Assembly (NCBI GenBank): GCA_015068825.1
Contig: SVJU01000015.1
Span: 1-49,952 of the forward strand
Direction of reading: 5' to 3'
DNA length: 49,952 nucleotides
Origin: Oscillospiraceae bacterium
GTDB taxonomy: Bacteria; Bacillota; Clostridia; UMGS1810
Shown: positions 8,549-15,581 of the stretch, one piece after another
Layout: every line of letters begins with the position of its first letter
How positions within the stretch are numbered: the first letter of the stretch is position 1
The notes under the pieces: model-generated
What the model was told of the DNA's origin: nothing
Seen by the model: the letters and a program-made list of their open reading frames with translations, nothing else
Database searches by the model: none
Position numbers and translations under genes: made by a program

Positions 8549-9589
8549 ATGTTTAACATTATTGAAAAGAAAAAAATATTTTTCGGCATTTCTATTGTTG
8601 TTATAATTGCCGGTCTTATCGCCTTTTTCGCAATGGGCTTTAACGCAGACATTGATTTTACAGGCGGTTACACAATGAGTGTAAAAGTTGTTACCGAGGG
8701 CAGTGAAGATGCTAAAGCATTAACAGAAGACGCTAAGGCAGAAGATGTTGCAACTGAAGAAAATGCTACCCCAGCAGTAGCTGAAGATGCTGCTAAGGCA
8801 GAAGAAACAGAAGAAGACGAAGAGCTTGTTAAAACTCAGCTTGTAAAAAGCGAAACAACTGCTCTTATAAAAGAATATACATTTAATGAAAATGATGTAA
8901 GAGATGTAGCTTCAAAAGTTGAAGGTGTAAAAGTTTCAAGTGTTGTTAAATCGGAAGATGGTTTTGTATTAAAAACAAATGAATTAACAGCTGAAGCAGC
9001 ATCTAATGTTAAATTGGCATTGGCAGATAAATTTGGTGCTATCAGAGTTACTGCAGAAGACAAGGTTTCTGCAACAGTTGGCGGTGAGCTATTTGGCTCA
9101 AGCTTAAGAGCACTTTTAATTGCAGCTATATTAATGCTGATTTATATTTCATTAAGATTTGAGCTTTTATCTGGTATTTCAGCAGTTATTGCTCTAATTC
9201 ACGATATGCTTGTTATGCTTGCAATTTATGCTATATTCCAGCTTCCTGTAAATACATCTTTTGTTGCAGCTATGCTAACAATTCTTGGTTATTCAATCAA
9301 TGCTACAATTGTTATTTTTGACCGCATCAGAGAAAACACAAGATTCTTGAAGAAAGAAACATTTTCTGAAATTGCAAACAAGAGTGTATGGCAGTCTATG
9401 ACAAGATCTATCAACACATCTGTTACAACACTTTTAACAATTGTTATGGTTTATATTTTGGGTGTAAATTCAGTTAGAGAATTTGCTCTACCAATTATAA
9501 TTGGTATTGTTGTTGGTACCTACTCATCAATATTTATTGCAGCATCGCTCTGGACACTTTTAAGAGGCGAAAAGAATAAAGCTCTTTAA
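8549..9589 (+). CDS. secF: Protein translocase subunit SecF with acidic insertion
   Basis: The partner of SecD: TM1, then the motif DIDFTGGYTM (about residues 34-43), an extracellular domain, and five C-terminal helices with GYSINATIVIFDRIREN. At 346 residues it is longer than the roughly 300 usual for SecF. The excess is an Ala/Glu/Asp-rich segment at about residues 49-95, just after the TGG motif, which contains repeated EDAK/AED units and is predicted to be disordered and outside the cell. AAGGAGG precedes the start. It is co-transcribed with secD and closed by a terminator at 9608. Confidence 0.95.
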   Translation: MFNIIEKKKIFFGISIVVIIAGLIAFFAMGFNADIDFTGGYTMSVKVVTEGSEDAKALTEDAKAEDVATEENATPAVAEDAAKAEETEEDEELVKTQLVKSETTALIKEYTFNENDVRDVASKVEGVKVSSVVKSEDGFVLKTNELTAEAASNVKLALADKFGAIRVTAEDKVSATVGGELFGSSLRALLIAAILMLIYISLRFELLSGISAVIALIHDMLVMLAIYAIFQLPVNTSFVAAMLTILGYSINATIVIFDRIRENTRFLKKETFSEIANKSVWQSMTRSINTSVTTLLTIVMVYILGVNSVREFALPIIIGIVVGTYSSIFIAASLWTLLRGEKNKAL

Positions 9590-9607
9590 TAATTAGATTA
9601 AAAAATT

Positions 9608-9641
9608 AAAGCTACGGAATTAATTTTCCGTGGCTTTTTTT
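9608..9641 (+). terminator. Intrinsic terminator after secF
   Basis: A 12-bp stem (9608-9619 with 9626-9637, one G-T pair) ends in a T run. The stem sequence nearly repeats at 10313-10345. Confidence 0.85.
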
Positions 9642-9693
9642 GTGGATAAAGCCTTCCCCTCAAGTAATTGATGATTAAATAGTATTTTGCGTA

Positions 9694-9812
9694 ACAACCC
9701 CTCCGTGTTTGCTTCGCAAACCCACCTCCCCTTACACAGGGGAGGCTTAACGGTGCGGTTTTCAAGGCTCCCCTGTGCAAGGGGAGCTGTCACGAAGTGA
9801 CTGAGGGGTTGT
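9694..9812. repeat. Palindromic repeat pair, copy A (ends-out arrangement)
   Basis: A 119-bp element with 10-bp perfect inverted ends (ACAACCCCTC / GAGGGGTTGT). Each half is a unit of about 50 bp with its own hairpins: GTTTGC-TTC-GCAAAC and CTCCCCT...AGGGGAG on the left, AGGGGAG and GTCAC-GAA-GTGAC on the right. The same unit recurs at 25157-25205, 25551-25604, 38209-38261 and 38308-38362. There the pairs face the other way, with the AGGCT side outermost. No open reading frame worth calling lies inside copy A. Confidence 0.8.
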
Positions 9813-9837
9813 AAAAACCGATTAAATCAATGGTTAC

Positions 9838-10053
9838 TCAAAGGGAAGCCTTTTTATTATTTGGGCAATCTAAATCATCGCATTTTTTACATTTGTTTTC
9901 ATTTAATGGTTTTAAACAACACATCATATAATTACATTCATCACAGCAACATTCTATTAAATTATTATTTTCATCAAAGTGCTCACCGTTTCCCAAACAA
10001 TCCTTTCCCATATTTCCCGGTGTAAGAACTATTCCTGTTACATCAATAATCAT
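9838..10053 (-). CDS. Small cysteine-rich protein, unknown function
   Basis: A 71-residue protein with 10 cysteines, in clusters KDC, ECCCDEC, MCC, NKCKKC and LDC. This suggests bound zinc or an Fe-S site, but no family is recognised. It has no signal peptide or membrane segment. I chose the ATG at 10053 (start MIIDVTG) because GGAGGT lies 10 bases upstream; the longer frame reaching 10113 would run through the terminator of the leader RNA. It has no promoter of its own apart from that of the leader RNA (10074-10232), whose terminator ends about 20 bases before the start. Expression therefore probably depends on read-through. Confidence 0.7.
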   Translation of the reverse strand: MIIDVTGIVLTPGNMGKDCLGNGEHFDENNNLIECCCDECNYMMCCLKPLNENKCKKCDDLDCPNNKKASL

Positions 10054-10073
10054 AATATAAAGTACCTCCAAAT

Positions 10074-10232
10074 AAAAAATGCGTGACTTTGAAGCCACGC
10101 ATGAAAAATGCACGACTCCAATTGTTGCGATACAATTTCAACATTTACAAAGCATGTCAAAATAGAGCCTGCATTTTTACCGAAGGTAAAATAACAAACT
10201 TTGCAAATGTTTTTATAAAATTGTATCGCAAT
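10074..10232 (-). ncRNA. Structured leader RNA 1 with terminator (family not recognised)
   Basis: A transcript of about 159 nt. Helix P1 is a perfect 14 bp (10218-10231 with 10125-10138). Helix P2 is 12 bp with one G-U (10199-10210 with 10141-10152). An inner hairpin is followed by the conserved strand at 10152-10168. The 3' end is a terminator stem (10079-10102) with a T run, then the GGAGGT of the cysteine-rich gene. The RNA at 37975-38145 has the same plan with different helix sequences and matching single-stranded blocks. It may be a riboswitch-like attenuator or an independent small RNA. Confidence 0.72.
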
Positions 10233-10236
10233 TAGA

Positions 10237-10265
10237 AGTATACCATATATTAAAAATAAGGTCAA
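10237..10265 (-). promoter_or_regulatory. Sigma-A promoter of leader RNA 1
   Basis: On the minus strand, TTGACC (10265-10260), 17 bases, TATACT (10242-10237). The 18 bases at 10228-10245 are identical to those at the leader RNA 2 promoter. Confidence 0.8.
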
Positions 10266-10312
10266 GGTCGAAATAAAAAATGCGATATTTATGATTGCCA
10301 AAATAACAAAAA

Positions 10313-10345
10313 AGCTACGGATAATTAGTTTCCGTAGCTCTTTTT
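10313..10345. terminator. Bidirectional intrinsic terminator
   Basis: A 9-bp stem (10313-10321 with 10331-10339) has T-rich tails on both strands. It closely resembles the secF terminator. Confidence 0.7.
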
Positions 10346-10389
10346 GGTTATACAAGGTGTAAAATATATAAGATGTATTTTTACTATAC

Positions 10390-10497
10390 CTACTTTTGTG
10401 CAACAAAAGTAGCAAAACCGTGGGGGAGTTTCGATTCTCCCCCATCACCCCTTAAAACGACACAGGGGCTTTCGCCCCTGGACCCCTTTAACAAGGG
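10390..10497. repeat. Multi-hairpin repeat-like block
   Basis: Four consecutive perfect hairpins: 10390-10399 with 10403-10412; 10422-10428 with 10437-10443; AGGGGC-TTTC-GCCCCT within 10463-10480; and CCCTT-type pairing at 10484-10497. It is more GC-rich than its surroundings and lies at the 3' end of the minus-strand yigZ-yfcE operon, so it may also end that transcript. The arrangement looks like a dispersed repeat, but only this copy is in the window. Confidence 0.6.
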
Positions 10498-10505
10498 TAA
10501 ATACT

Positions 10506-11051
10506 TTACATATTTTCCAAATCAAATTCGTTATAAACTTGCATATCAAGGTTTTTCCAGTAAAGATGAGTATCTTCCAATATCATATAGCTGTTTTGAG
10601 AATTGTTTTTTGGAATTGAAACAGAGCCGGGGTTTAAAAAAAGTACATCATCTTCTTTTTCGCATTTTGGAATATGAGTATGTCCGTGCAAAACAACATC
10701 ATTTTTTGAAAATAATGAGGTATCAGGAATATGATGTCCGTGCGTTGCATAAATAAGATGATTTTTTACATAAATTATGCAATAGTCTGATAGTATGGGA
10801 AATTCTAAAACCATCTGGTCAACCTCGGTATCGCAGTTTCCTCTTACGCACATAATTTTGTCTTTTATGTTATTTAACATTTCTATAACGCCTTTTGGAT
10901 TGTATTCTCCCGGAAGTGCATTTCTTGGCCCGTGATACAAAATATCGCCAAGCAGAAGCAGTTTATCGGGATTTTCTTTTTCATACGCTGTCATAAGCTT
11001 TTTACAAAATTGCTCAGAACCGTGTATGTCGGATGCTATCATAATTTTCAT
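10506..11051 (-). CDS. YfcE/MJ0936-family metallophosphodiesterase
   Basis: A 181-residue calcineurin-like phosphoesterase that hydrolyses phosphodiesters with two metal ions. The ligands are present in order: DIHG near the N-terminus, GDILYHGP, GNCD, THGHH and the final HGHTH. Length and order match YfcE. It is the last gene of a four-gene minus-strand operon, 19 bp after the penicillin-binding protein gene, with AAAGGA upstream. The natural substrate of this family is not settled. Confidence 0.9.
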   Translation of the reverse strand: MKIMIASDIHGSEQFCKKLMTAYEKENPDKLLLLGDILYHGPRNALPGEYNPKGVIEMLNNIKDKIMCVRGNCDTEVDQMVLEFPILSDYCIIYVKNHLIYATHGHHIPDTSLFSKNDVVLHGHTHIPKCEKEDDVLFLNPGSVSIPKNNSQNSYMILEDTHLYWKNLDMQVYNEFDLENM

Positions 11052-11070
11052 AATGGTAATTCACTTTCCT

Positions 11071-12489
11071 TTATTTATATAAATAAAAATATTCATTAAG
11101 TACACTTTTTGCGACTAAGGTGGCAATTGAGCTTGAGCCCTGATATGCCAAGGCTACCGTTACACAAACCTCGGGGTCTTCGTACGGTGCAAAGGCAGTA
11201 AACCACGAATGTGTTGCGTTTTCGTTATCATTTGTTCGCTCATTTTCGGCAGTTCCTGTTTTACCGCATACATTTTTGTTCCATATATTTGCACCCGCGC
11301 CTGTTCCTGATTCTACAACAAGACGCATATTATCTTTAATGGCATCGGCAACATATTTTTCACAAGCGGTAAGGTACACTTTTGGATAGGTTTTTTTCTC
11401 AGAGCCGTCAATATTGCTTTTTATGCTCGCAACAAGTCTTGGCTCCATCATTTTTCCGCCGTTTGCAATGGCGCCTGTTATCATATTTAAATGTATGGGA
11501 GAAATAAGTGTTTCGCCCTGCCCAATAGATGTAAGTGCTAAAGTATCGTCTGCAAAATCTTTTGTTTGAATATTTGATTTTGCAATATACATATCTCTTA
11601 CATCAAATTCTTTATTAAGGTTAAAATCCTCGGCACATTTTACAAGCTTTGATGCGCCCATTTCAATACCTGCTTTGCCAAAGTATATATTTGACGAAAG
11701 CCTGAAAGCATTTTCAAGGTTAAGTTCGCCGTATGCCTTACCTTTGGCATTTTTTATGTTTGTTCCGCTTATTGTCATATTGCCTTCATCAATGGTGGTA
11801 AAGGCATCAAGTTTGTTTGCAATAAGTGCGGCGCTTGTTATAATTTTGTAGGTTGAGCCAGGGGCATATAGTCCCTGTGTTGCCCTTGTAAGAAACGGAA
11901 ATTTTTTATCATCGGTGCTTAATTTATCCCAGTTTTTATATAAAGATGAAGGCGTGGGGTCAAAATCGGGTTTTGAAACAAGAGATAAAATTTCGCCTGT
12001 TTTTGGATTGGAAACAATTATTGCGCCTTCTTTATATGCCGACAAAAGTGTGTTGCATCTTGTTTGAAGCTTATGGTCAATTGTAAGATACAAATCGTTT
12101 CCTTTTGGTTTTTTATCATTTAAAAATGCGGTGATTTTTATTACATCGTCAGAAAGATATGCTCCGCTAAGCTCATTTGTATAGCGGTTTTCTATAAGTG
12201 ATGAGCCTCTTTTTTCGGTGTAATATCCAATAACATGACTGTAAAGATTTTTATACGGATAGTTTCTTTGGCTGGTTGTACCAGAAATTGTGCTGTATGC
12301 AAGCCTTTCGCCGTTTTTATCGTATATATCTCCGCGCAAAATAACAGATTCTCTTATTAAGCTTCTGCCTAAATCCTTTTTTGTGTATTCCTGTTTTTTA
12401 AATACACCTACTGTTGTAAGGTAGGTACAAAGCGATAAAAAAAGAATACTGAAAAAAACAAGAACATAAATTATTTTTTTATTGTTCAT
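11071..12489 (-). CDS. Short class B penicillin-binding protein (transpeptidase)
   Basis: A 472-residue peptidoglycan transpeptidase with one N-terminal membrane helix (about residues 5-27), a short dimerisation-type region containing RGDIYDKNG, and a transpeptidase domain. Catalytic motifs are intact: SxxK at about S212 (APGSTYK), SxN at about 265-267 (SSN) and KTG at about 410-412. The length is closer to the short PbpA-type proteins than to typical 600-700-residue FtsI/PBP2. It sits between trxA and a phosphodiesterase gene, not in a division cluster. A paralogue is at 42344. The role in elongation, division or sporulation cannot be told. Confidence 0.9.
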   Translation of the reverse strand: MNNKKIIYVLVFFSILFLSLCTYLTTVGVFKKQEYTKKDLGRSLIRESVILRGDIYDKNGERLAYSTISGTTSQRNYPYKNLYSHVIGYYTEKRGSSLIENRYTNELSGAYLSDDVIKITAFLNDKKPKGNDLYLTIDHKLQTRCNTLLSAYKEGAIIVSNPKTGEILSLVSKPDFDPTPSSLYKNWDKLSTDDKKFPFLTRATQGLYAPGSTYKIITSAALIANKLDAFTTIDEGNMTISGTNIKNAKGKAYGELNLENAFRLSSNIYFGKAGIEMGASKLVKCAEDFNLNKEFDVRDMYIAKSNIQTKDFADDTLALTSIGQGETLISPIHLNMITGAIANGGKMMEPRLVASIKSNIDGSEKKTYPKVYLTACEKYVADAIKDNMRLVVESGTGAGANIWNKNVCGKTGTAENERTNDNENATHSWFTAFAPYEDPEVCVTVALAYQGSSSIATLVAKSVLNEYFYLYK

Positions 12490-12508
12490 TTATTTTCTCC
12501 GAAAATAT

Positions 12509-12829
12509 TTATTTAAGAAGTGAAATAATGTCGTCTTTTGGGCGTGCACCAACAACTGTTTCGGCTAATTTTCCGCCTTTAAATACCATAAGCGTTGGAA
12601 TTGATGCAACACGGTATTCTATTGCAATATCCTGTGCATCATCTACGTTTAATTTGCAAACAACTGCCTCGTTTGCCATTTCTTCGGCAACCTCATCTAT
12701 AATTGGTGCAATCATTTTGCACGGACCGCACCAGTCTGCATAAAAATCTACCAAAACAGGCTTATCGCTTGTTTTTACAACCTCGTTAAAATTGTCTTTT
12801 GTAAGCATAACTACATTTTTTCCTGCCAT
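12509..12829 (-). CDS. trxA: Thioredoxin
   Basis: A 106-residue cytoplasmic protein disulfide reductase. The active site is WCGPC (C34, C37) in the context DFYADWCGPCK, and the cis-proline lies in SIPTLMVFK. It is full length with no signal peptide. GGAG lies 9 bases before the ATG. It is the second gene of the yigZ-trxA-PBP-yfcE-like operon. No thioredoxin reductase is nearby in the window. Confidence 0.96.
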   Translation of the reverse strand: MAGKNVVMLTKDNFNEVVKTSDKPVLVDFYADWCGPCKMIAPIIDEVAEEMANEAVVCKLNVDDAQDIAIEYRVASIPTLMVFKGGKLAETVVGARPKDDIISLLK

Positions 12830-12843
12830 TTTTCATTTCTCCT

Positions 12844-13452
12844 TTACTTATATATTTCTTTAATTTTTTGCATTTTAAAGTTTATTCCAAGTTCACTTTC
12901 CAGTTTTTCTTTTAGAAAATCACTTTTATCTTTTTGAGATACAACTTCCAAAACAACATTTTCGGCAAAGCTTTTTTTCTCAATTTCAAAATTGTTTGTT
13001 TTTAGTATGTGCTCGGTTTTGTTTAAAAATGCGTAGTCAAACGAAATTTCAAACAAATCGCAAAGCTTTCTTTGTTTAACCTCACAAAGTGCAAGGCAAT
13101 CCTTTGCCGCCTTTGTGTATGCTCTTATAAGTCCGCCGACTCCCAAAAGCGTTCCGCCAAAATACCTTGTTACAACACAGCAGATGTTTGTTATATGCTC
13201 GCATTCTAACATTTCCAAAACAGGAAATCCGCCTGTTTTAGAGGGTTCACCATCATCGCTGTATTTTTTTTCGCCCGTTTTTAAAATATAGGCATAAACA
13301 TTATGACGTGCGTCGTAATGTTCTTTTTTTATTTTGGTAATAAAGCTTTGTGCTTCCTCTTCAGTTTCTACATAAGTTATATGTGCAATAAAGCGTGATT
13401 TTTTTTCACTTATTTCGCAAATTGCATCTTTTGTGGGACAAATATAATCCAT
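12844..13452 (-). CDS. yigZ: YigZ/IMPACT family protein (UPF0029)
   Basis: A 202-residue protein of the YigZ family. Its N-terminal IMPACT domain has KKSRFIAHI, the DDGEPSKTGGFP block and the VTRYFGGTLLGVGGL segment. A C-terminal ferredoxin-like domain follows. The bacterial role is not settled; the eukaryotic relative IMPACT modulates Gcn2. AAAGGAG precedes the ATG, and an excellent sigma-A promoter sits upstream. It is the first gene of a four-gene operon and is divergent from the phage-like cluster. Confidence 0.93.
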   Translation of the reverse strand: MDYICPTKDAICEISEKKSRFIAHITYVETEEEAQSFITKIKKEHYDARHNVYAYILKTGEKKYSDDGEPSKTGGFPVLEMLECEHITNICCVVTRYFGGTLLGVGGLIRAYTKAAKDCLALCEVKQRKLCDLFEISFDYAFLNKTEHILKTNNFEIEKKSFAENVVLEVVSQKDKSDFLKEKLESELGINFKMQKIKEIYK

Positions 13453-13490
13453 ATTATCTCCTTTGGATAAAGCTTTGTAGTGTTTAAAAA

Positions 13491-13519
13491 ATTATATCAT
13501 TTTATAAAATAAAAGTCAA
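13491..13519 (-). promoter_or_regulatory. Sigma-A promoter for the yigZ operon
   Basis: On the minus strand, TTGACT (13519-13514), N17, TATAAT (13496-13491) with a TGA extended -10. I found no comparable promoter facing the phage-like genes in 13453-13652. Confidence 0.8.
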
Positions 13520-13652
13520 TTATCACATAACTTTCCTAAAATTCCTTTTTTAAATTTATATATTATAGTCATCAGGTTTGTTTTGCAGGCTTTGTTCCTG
13601 ATAATAAAAAAGCAGAAGCCTTGCCATAGAAAAAGCATAAGAGGAGGCAAAG

Positions 13653-14039
13653 ATGAAAAAGAACGAGTTTTCTAACCTTTATTTTTTAAATCGTGAAATT
13701 GAAAGCATCAAAAAAAGAATAGGCGATATTAATTATAAGATTAAATTTGTAAATAAATACACTCCTGAAGAAAAAAATGAATTTTTAAAAGAAGAAAAAA
13801 TGCTTTCAGAAATGCTTTTGATAAAACAGAAGGAGAGTATTACAGAGCATAAAAAGCTTGAGGATATTATAGAAAAAATACCGTCAAGCAGGTTAAGGCT
13901 TATTTTTGCATATCGATACATAAACGGTCTTACCTTTAAACAAATTGCTTTTTCTATTGGCGATTGCGACGAAAGCGATGTGAGAAAAAAACATAATGCA
14001 TATCTGGATGAGATAAAAAATAAATGTATTTTTTCCTGA
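13653..14039 (+). CDS. Sigma-70 region 4-like phage regulator
   Basis: A 128-residue protein. The N-terminal two thirds are charged and helical, probably coiled coil. The C-terminal part (about residues 75-120) looks like a sigma-70 region 4 helix-turn-helix: LRLIFAYRYINGLTFKQIAFSIG. Proteins of this kind often precede terminase genes in phages of Bacillota and act as late transcription regulators. GAGGAGG lies upstream. It is the first gene of the head-tail cluster and the only candidate regulator in it. DNA binding or RNA polymerase contact is inferred, not shown. Confidence 0.65.
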   Translation: MKKNEFSNLYFLNREIESIKKRIGDINYKIKFVNKYTPEEKNEFLKEEKMLSEMLLIKQKESITEHKKLEDIIEKIPSSRLRLIFAYRYINGLTFKQIAFSIGDCDESDVRKKHNAYLDEIKNKCIFS

Positions 14040-14088
14040 AAATCCTGAATTGATTTTGCACTATAAAGAAAAGGGGTGAGGATTATTT

Positions 14089-14334
14089 ATGGCAAAAAAA
14101 ACAACAAATAAAGAAGACGAGATTGAAAAATATATGGAAAAAAGGCGAAAGGATGCACTTAAGTTTATTGGGAAATGTCTTGATACAATGGCGAGCGAAG
14201 AAAAGCTTTCTAATGCACCTATAAATCAGATTGCATCGGCTATGGGGGTTGTGATGGATAAGTTTACAAAAAAGGAAGAGGACAACGAAGGAAGTCTTAA
14301 AGAGATTTTAAAGGCGGTGAGAGAAATTGAGTAA
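14089..14334 (+). CDS. Small protein before TerL, possible terminase small subunit
   Basis: An 81-residue, mostly helical, charged protein. It overlaps the terminase large subunit gene by 8 bp and sits where the small terminase normally lies. A helix pair around residues 25-55 (ALKFIGKCLDTM and APINQIASAMG) resembles the oligomerisation part of small terminases. No separate DNA-binding helix-turn-helix is visible, and at 81 residues it is shorter than most. AGGGGTGAGG precedes the ATG. The identity as TerS is inferred from position. Confidence 0.45.
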   Translation: MAKKTTNKEDEIEKYMEKRRKDALKFIGKCLDTMASEEKLSNAPINQIASAMGVVMDKFTKKEEDNEGSLKEILKAVREIE

Positions 14335-15559
14335 AATTTTTACTCAACCTCAGGAGAAGGTTTTGTCCGATTTTAAAAACGGAAGATTAAGAAGAATAAA
14401 TCTTCTTGACGGCTCGGTAAGAAGTGGTAAAACCTGGATAAGTCTTGTTTTGTGGACATTATGGATTGCTACACAAAACAAAGATGATGCTTTTTTGATG
14501 GTAGGAAAAACTTTATCTACTCTTAAAAGAAACTGTCTTGATGTACTAATTTCACTTGTGGGAAAAGAGAATTTTGATTACTCACTTTCTAAAAAAGAAG
14601 GAGTTCTTTGCGGAAGAAAGATTTATCTTGAGGGAGCATCGGATGCAAGAAGTGAAGCAAAAATAAGAGGTATGACACTTTGCGGTGCGTACTGCGATGA
14701 GCTTACTTTATTTAATGAAGAGTTTTTTACAATGCTTCTTTCAAGGCTTTCTAAAAATGGCGCAAAGCTTTTTGCAACAACTAATCCTGATAATCCTTCG
14801 CATTGGCTTTATAAAAGGTACATAAAAAGAAAAGATGAGCTTGATATTAAAATATATAAATTTTTGATTGGTGATAATTTGTTTTTATCAAAGGATTACA
14901 TAGAAAATTTAAAAAAAGAATATACAGGTGTTTTTTATGACAGGTTTATTTTAGGTCACTGGAAAGCGGCGGAGGGAATTATTTACAAGCTTTTTGCCGA
15001 TAACAGCGAAAAATTTATAATTGATGAGTTTAACAAAGACGATATTATGTTTGCATCGGTTGGAGTTGACTTTGGCGGAAATAAATCTGCTCACGCATTT
15101 GTGTGCAACGGATATACAAAAGGCTTTAAAAAGGTTATTACACTTGATGAATTTTATTTGAAGGATAAAATTGCGCCAAATGTTCTGGAGGATGAATTTA
15201 TAAAGTTTATCAAAAACATTCAAAAGGATTATAAGCTTTATGATGTTTTTTGCGACAGTGCCGAAACTACACTTATTGAGGGACTTAAAAAAGCTGCGGC
15301 AAAAGAAAGATTAAATGTTGATATCCGTCTTGCAAAAAAAGGCAAAATTACCGAAAGAATAAGGTTTTTTAACCGCCTTATGTCAAGGGGTGAGTATTTT
15401 ATTTTAAGAAAGTGCAAAAACACAATTGAAGCACTTGAAAACGCTTTATGGGACACCAAATCGGGAGTTGATATGCGTCTTGATGATGGAGAGGTAAATG
15501 TTGACAGCTTAGATGCATTAGAGTACGCAACAGAAAATTATTTTAACGATATTTTATAA
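14327..15559 (+). CDS. Phage terminase large subunit (PBSX/XtmB type)
   Basis: A 410-residue DNA-packaging motor. The ATPase part has Walker A GSVRSGKT (about residues 29-36), Walker B AYCDE (D124, E125) and coupling motif TTN (151-153). The C-terminal RNase H-like nuclease keeps acidic residues at D248 (VGVDFG), D310 (FCDSAE) and near 393-396 (VDSLD). Everything needed for packaging and cleavage looks intact. The start is TTG at 14327 with GGTGAG upstream, overlapping the preceding gene. It loads DNA through the portal encoded next. Confidence 0.93.
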   Translation: MSKIFTQPQEKVLSDFKNGRLRRINLLDGSVRSGKTWISLVLWTLWIATQNKDDAFLMVGKTLSTLKRNCLDVLISLVGKENFDYSLSKKEGVLCGRKIYLEGASDARSEAKIRGMTLCGAYCDELTLFNEEFFTMLLSRLSKNGAKLFATTNPDNPSHWLYKRYIKRKDELDIKIYKFLIGDNLFLSKDYIENLKKEYTGVFYDRFILGHWKAAEGIIYKLFADNSEKFIIDEFNKDDIMFASVGVDFGGNKSAHAFVCNGYTKGFKKVITLDEFYLKDKIAPNVLEDEFIKFIKNIQKDYKLYDVFCDSAETTLIEGLKKAAAKERLNVDIRLAKKGKITERIRFFNRLMSRGEYFILRKCKNTIEALENALWDTKSGVDMRLDDGEVNVDSLDALEYATENYFNDIL

Positions 15560-15581
15560 ATAAGAAAGGATATAAAAGAAA

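Noticed and set aside
9598-9780. Minus-strand frame of 60 codons after secF
   Set aside because: It is a translation of the secF terminator and the palindromic repeat.
9694-9812. CRISPR array or insertion sequence ends
   Set aside because: There are no regular spacers and no transposase; the units are paired palindromes.
10271-10284. Third copy of the leader RNA terminator end (AAATAAAAAATGCG)
   Set aside because: Only 14 bases match, with no paired stem or upstream helices, so it may be chance in AT-rich DNA.
10373-10756. Plus-strand frame of 127 codons
   Set aside because: It runs through the hairpin block and the antisense of the yfcE-like gene and has no ribosome binding site.
13453-13652. 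Attachment site or tRNA next to the phage-like cluster
   Set aside because: No tRNA-like fold, and no direct repeat shared with 24905-25160, was seen by eye.
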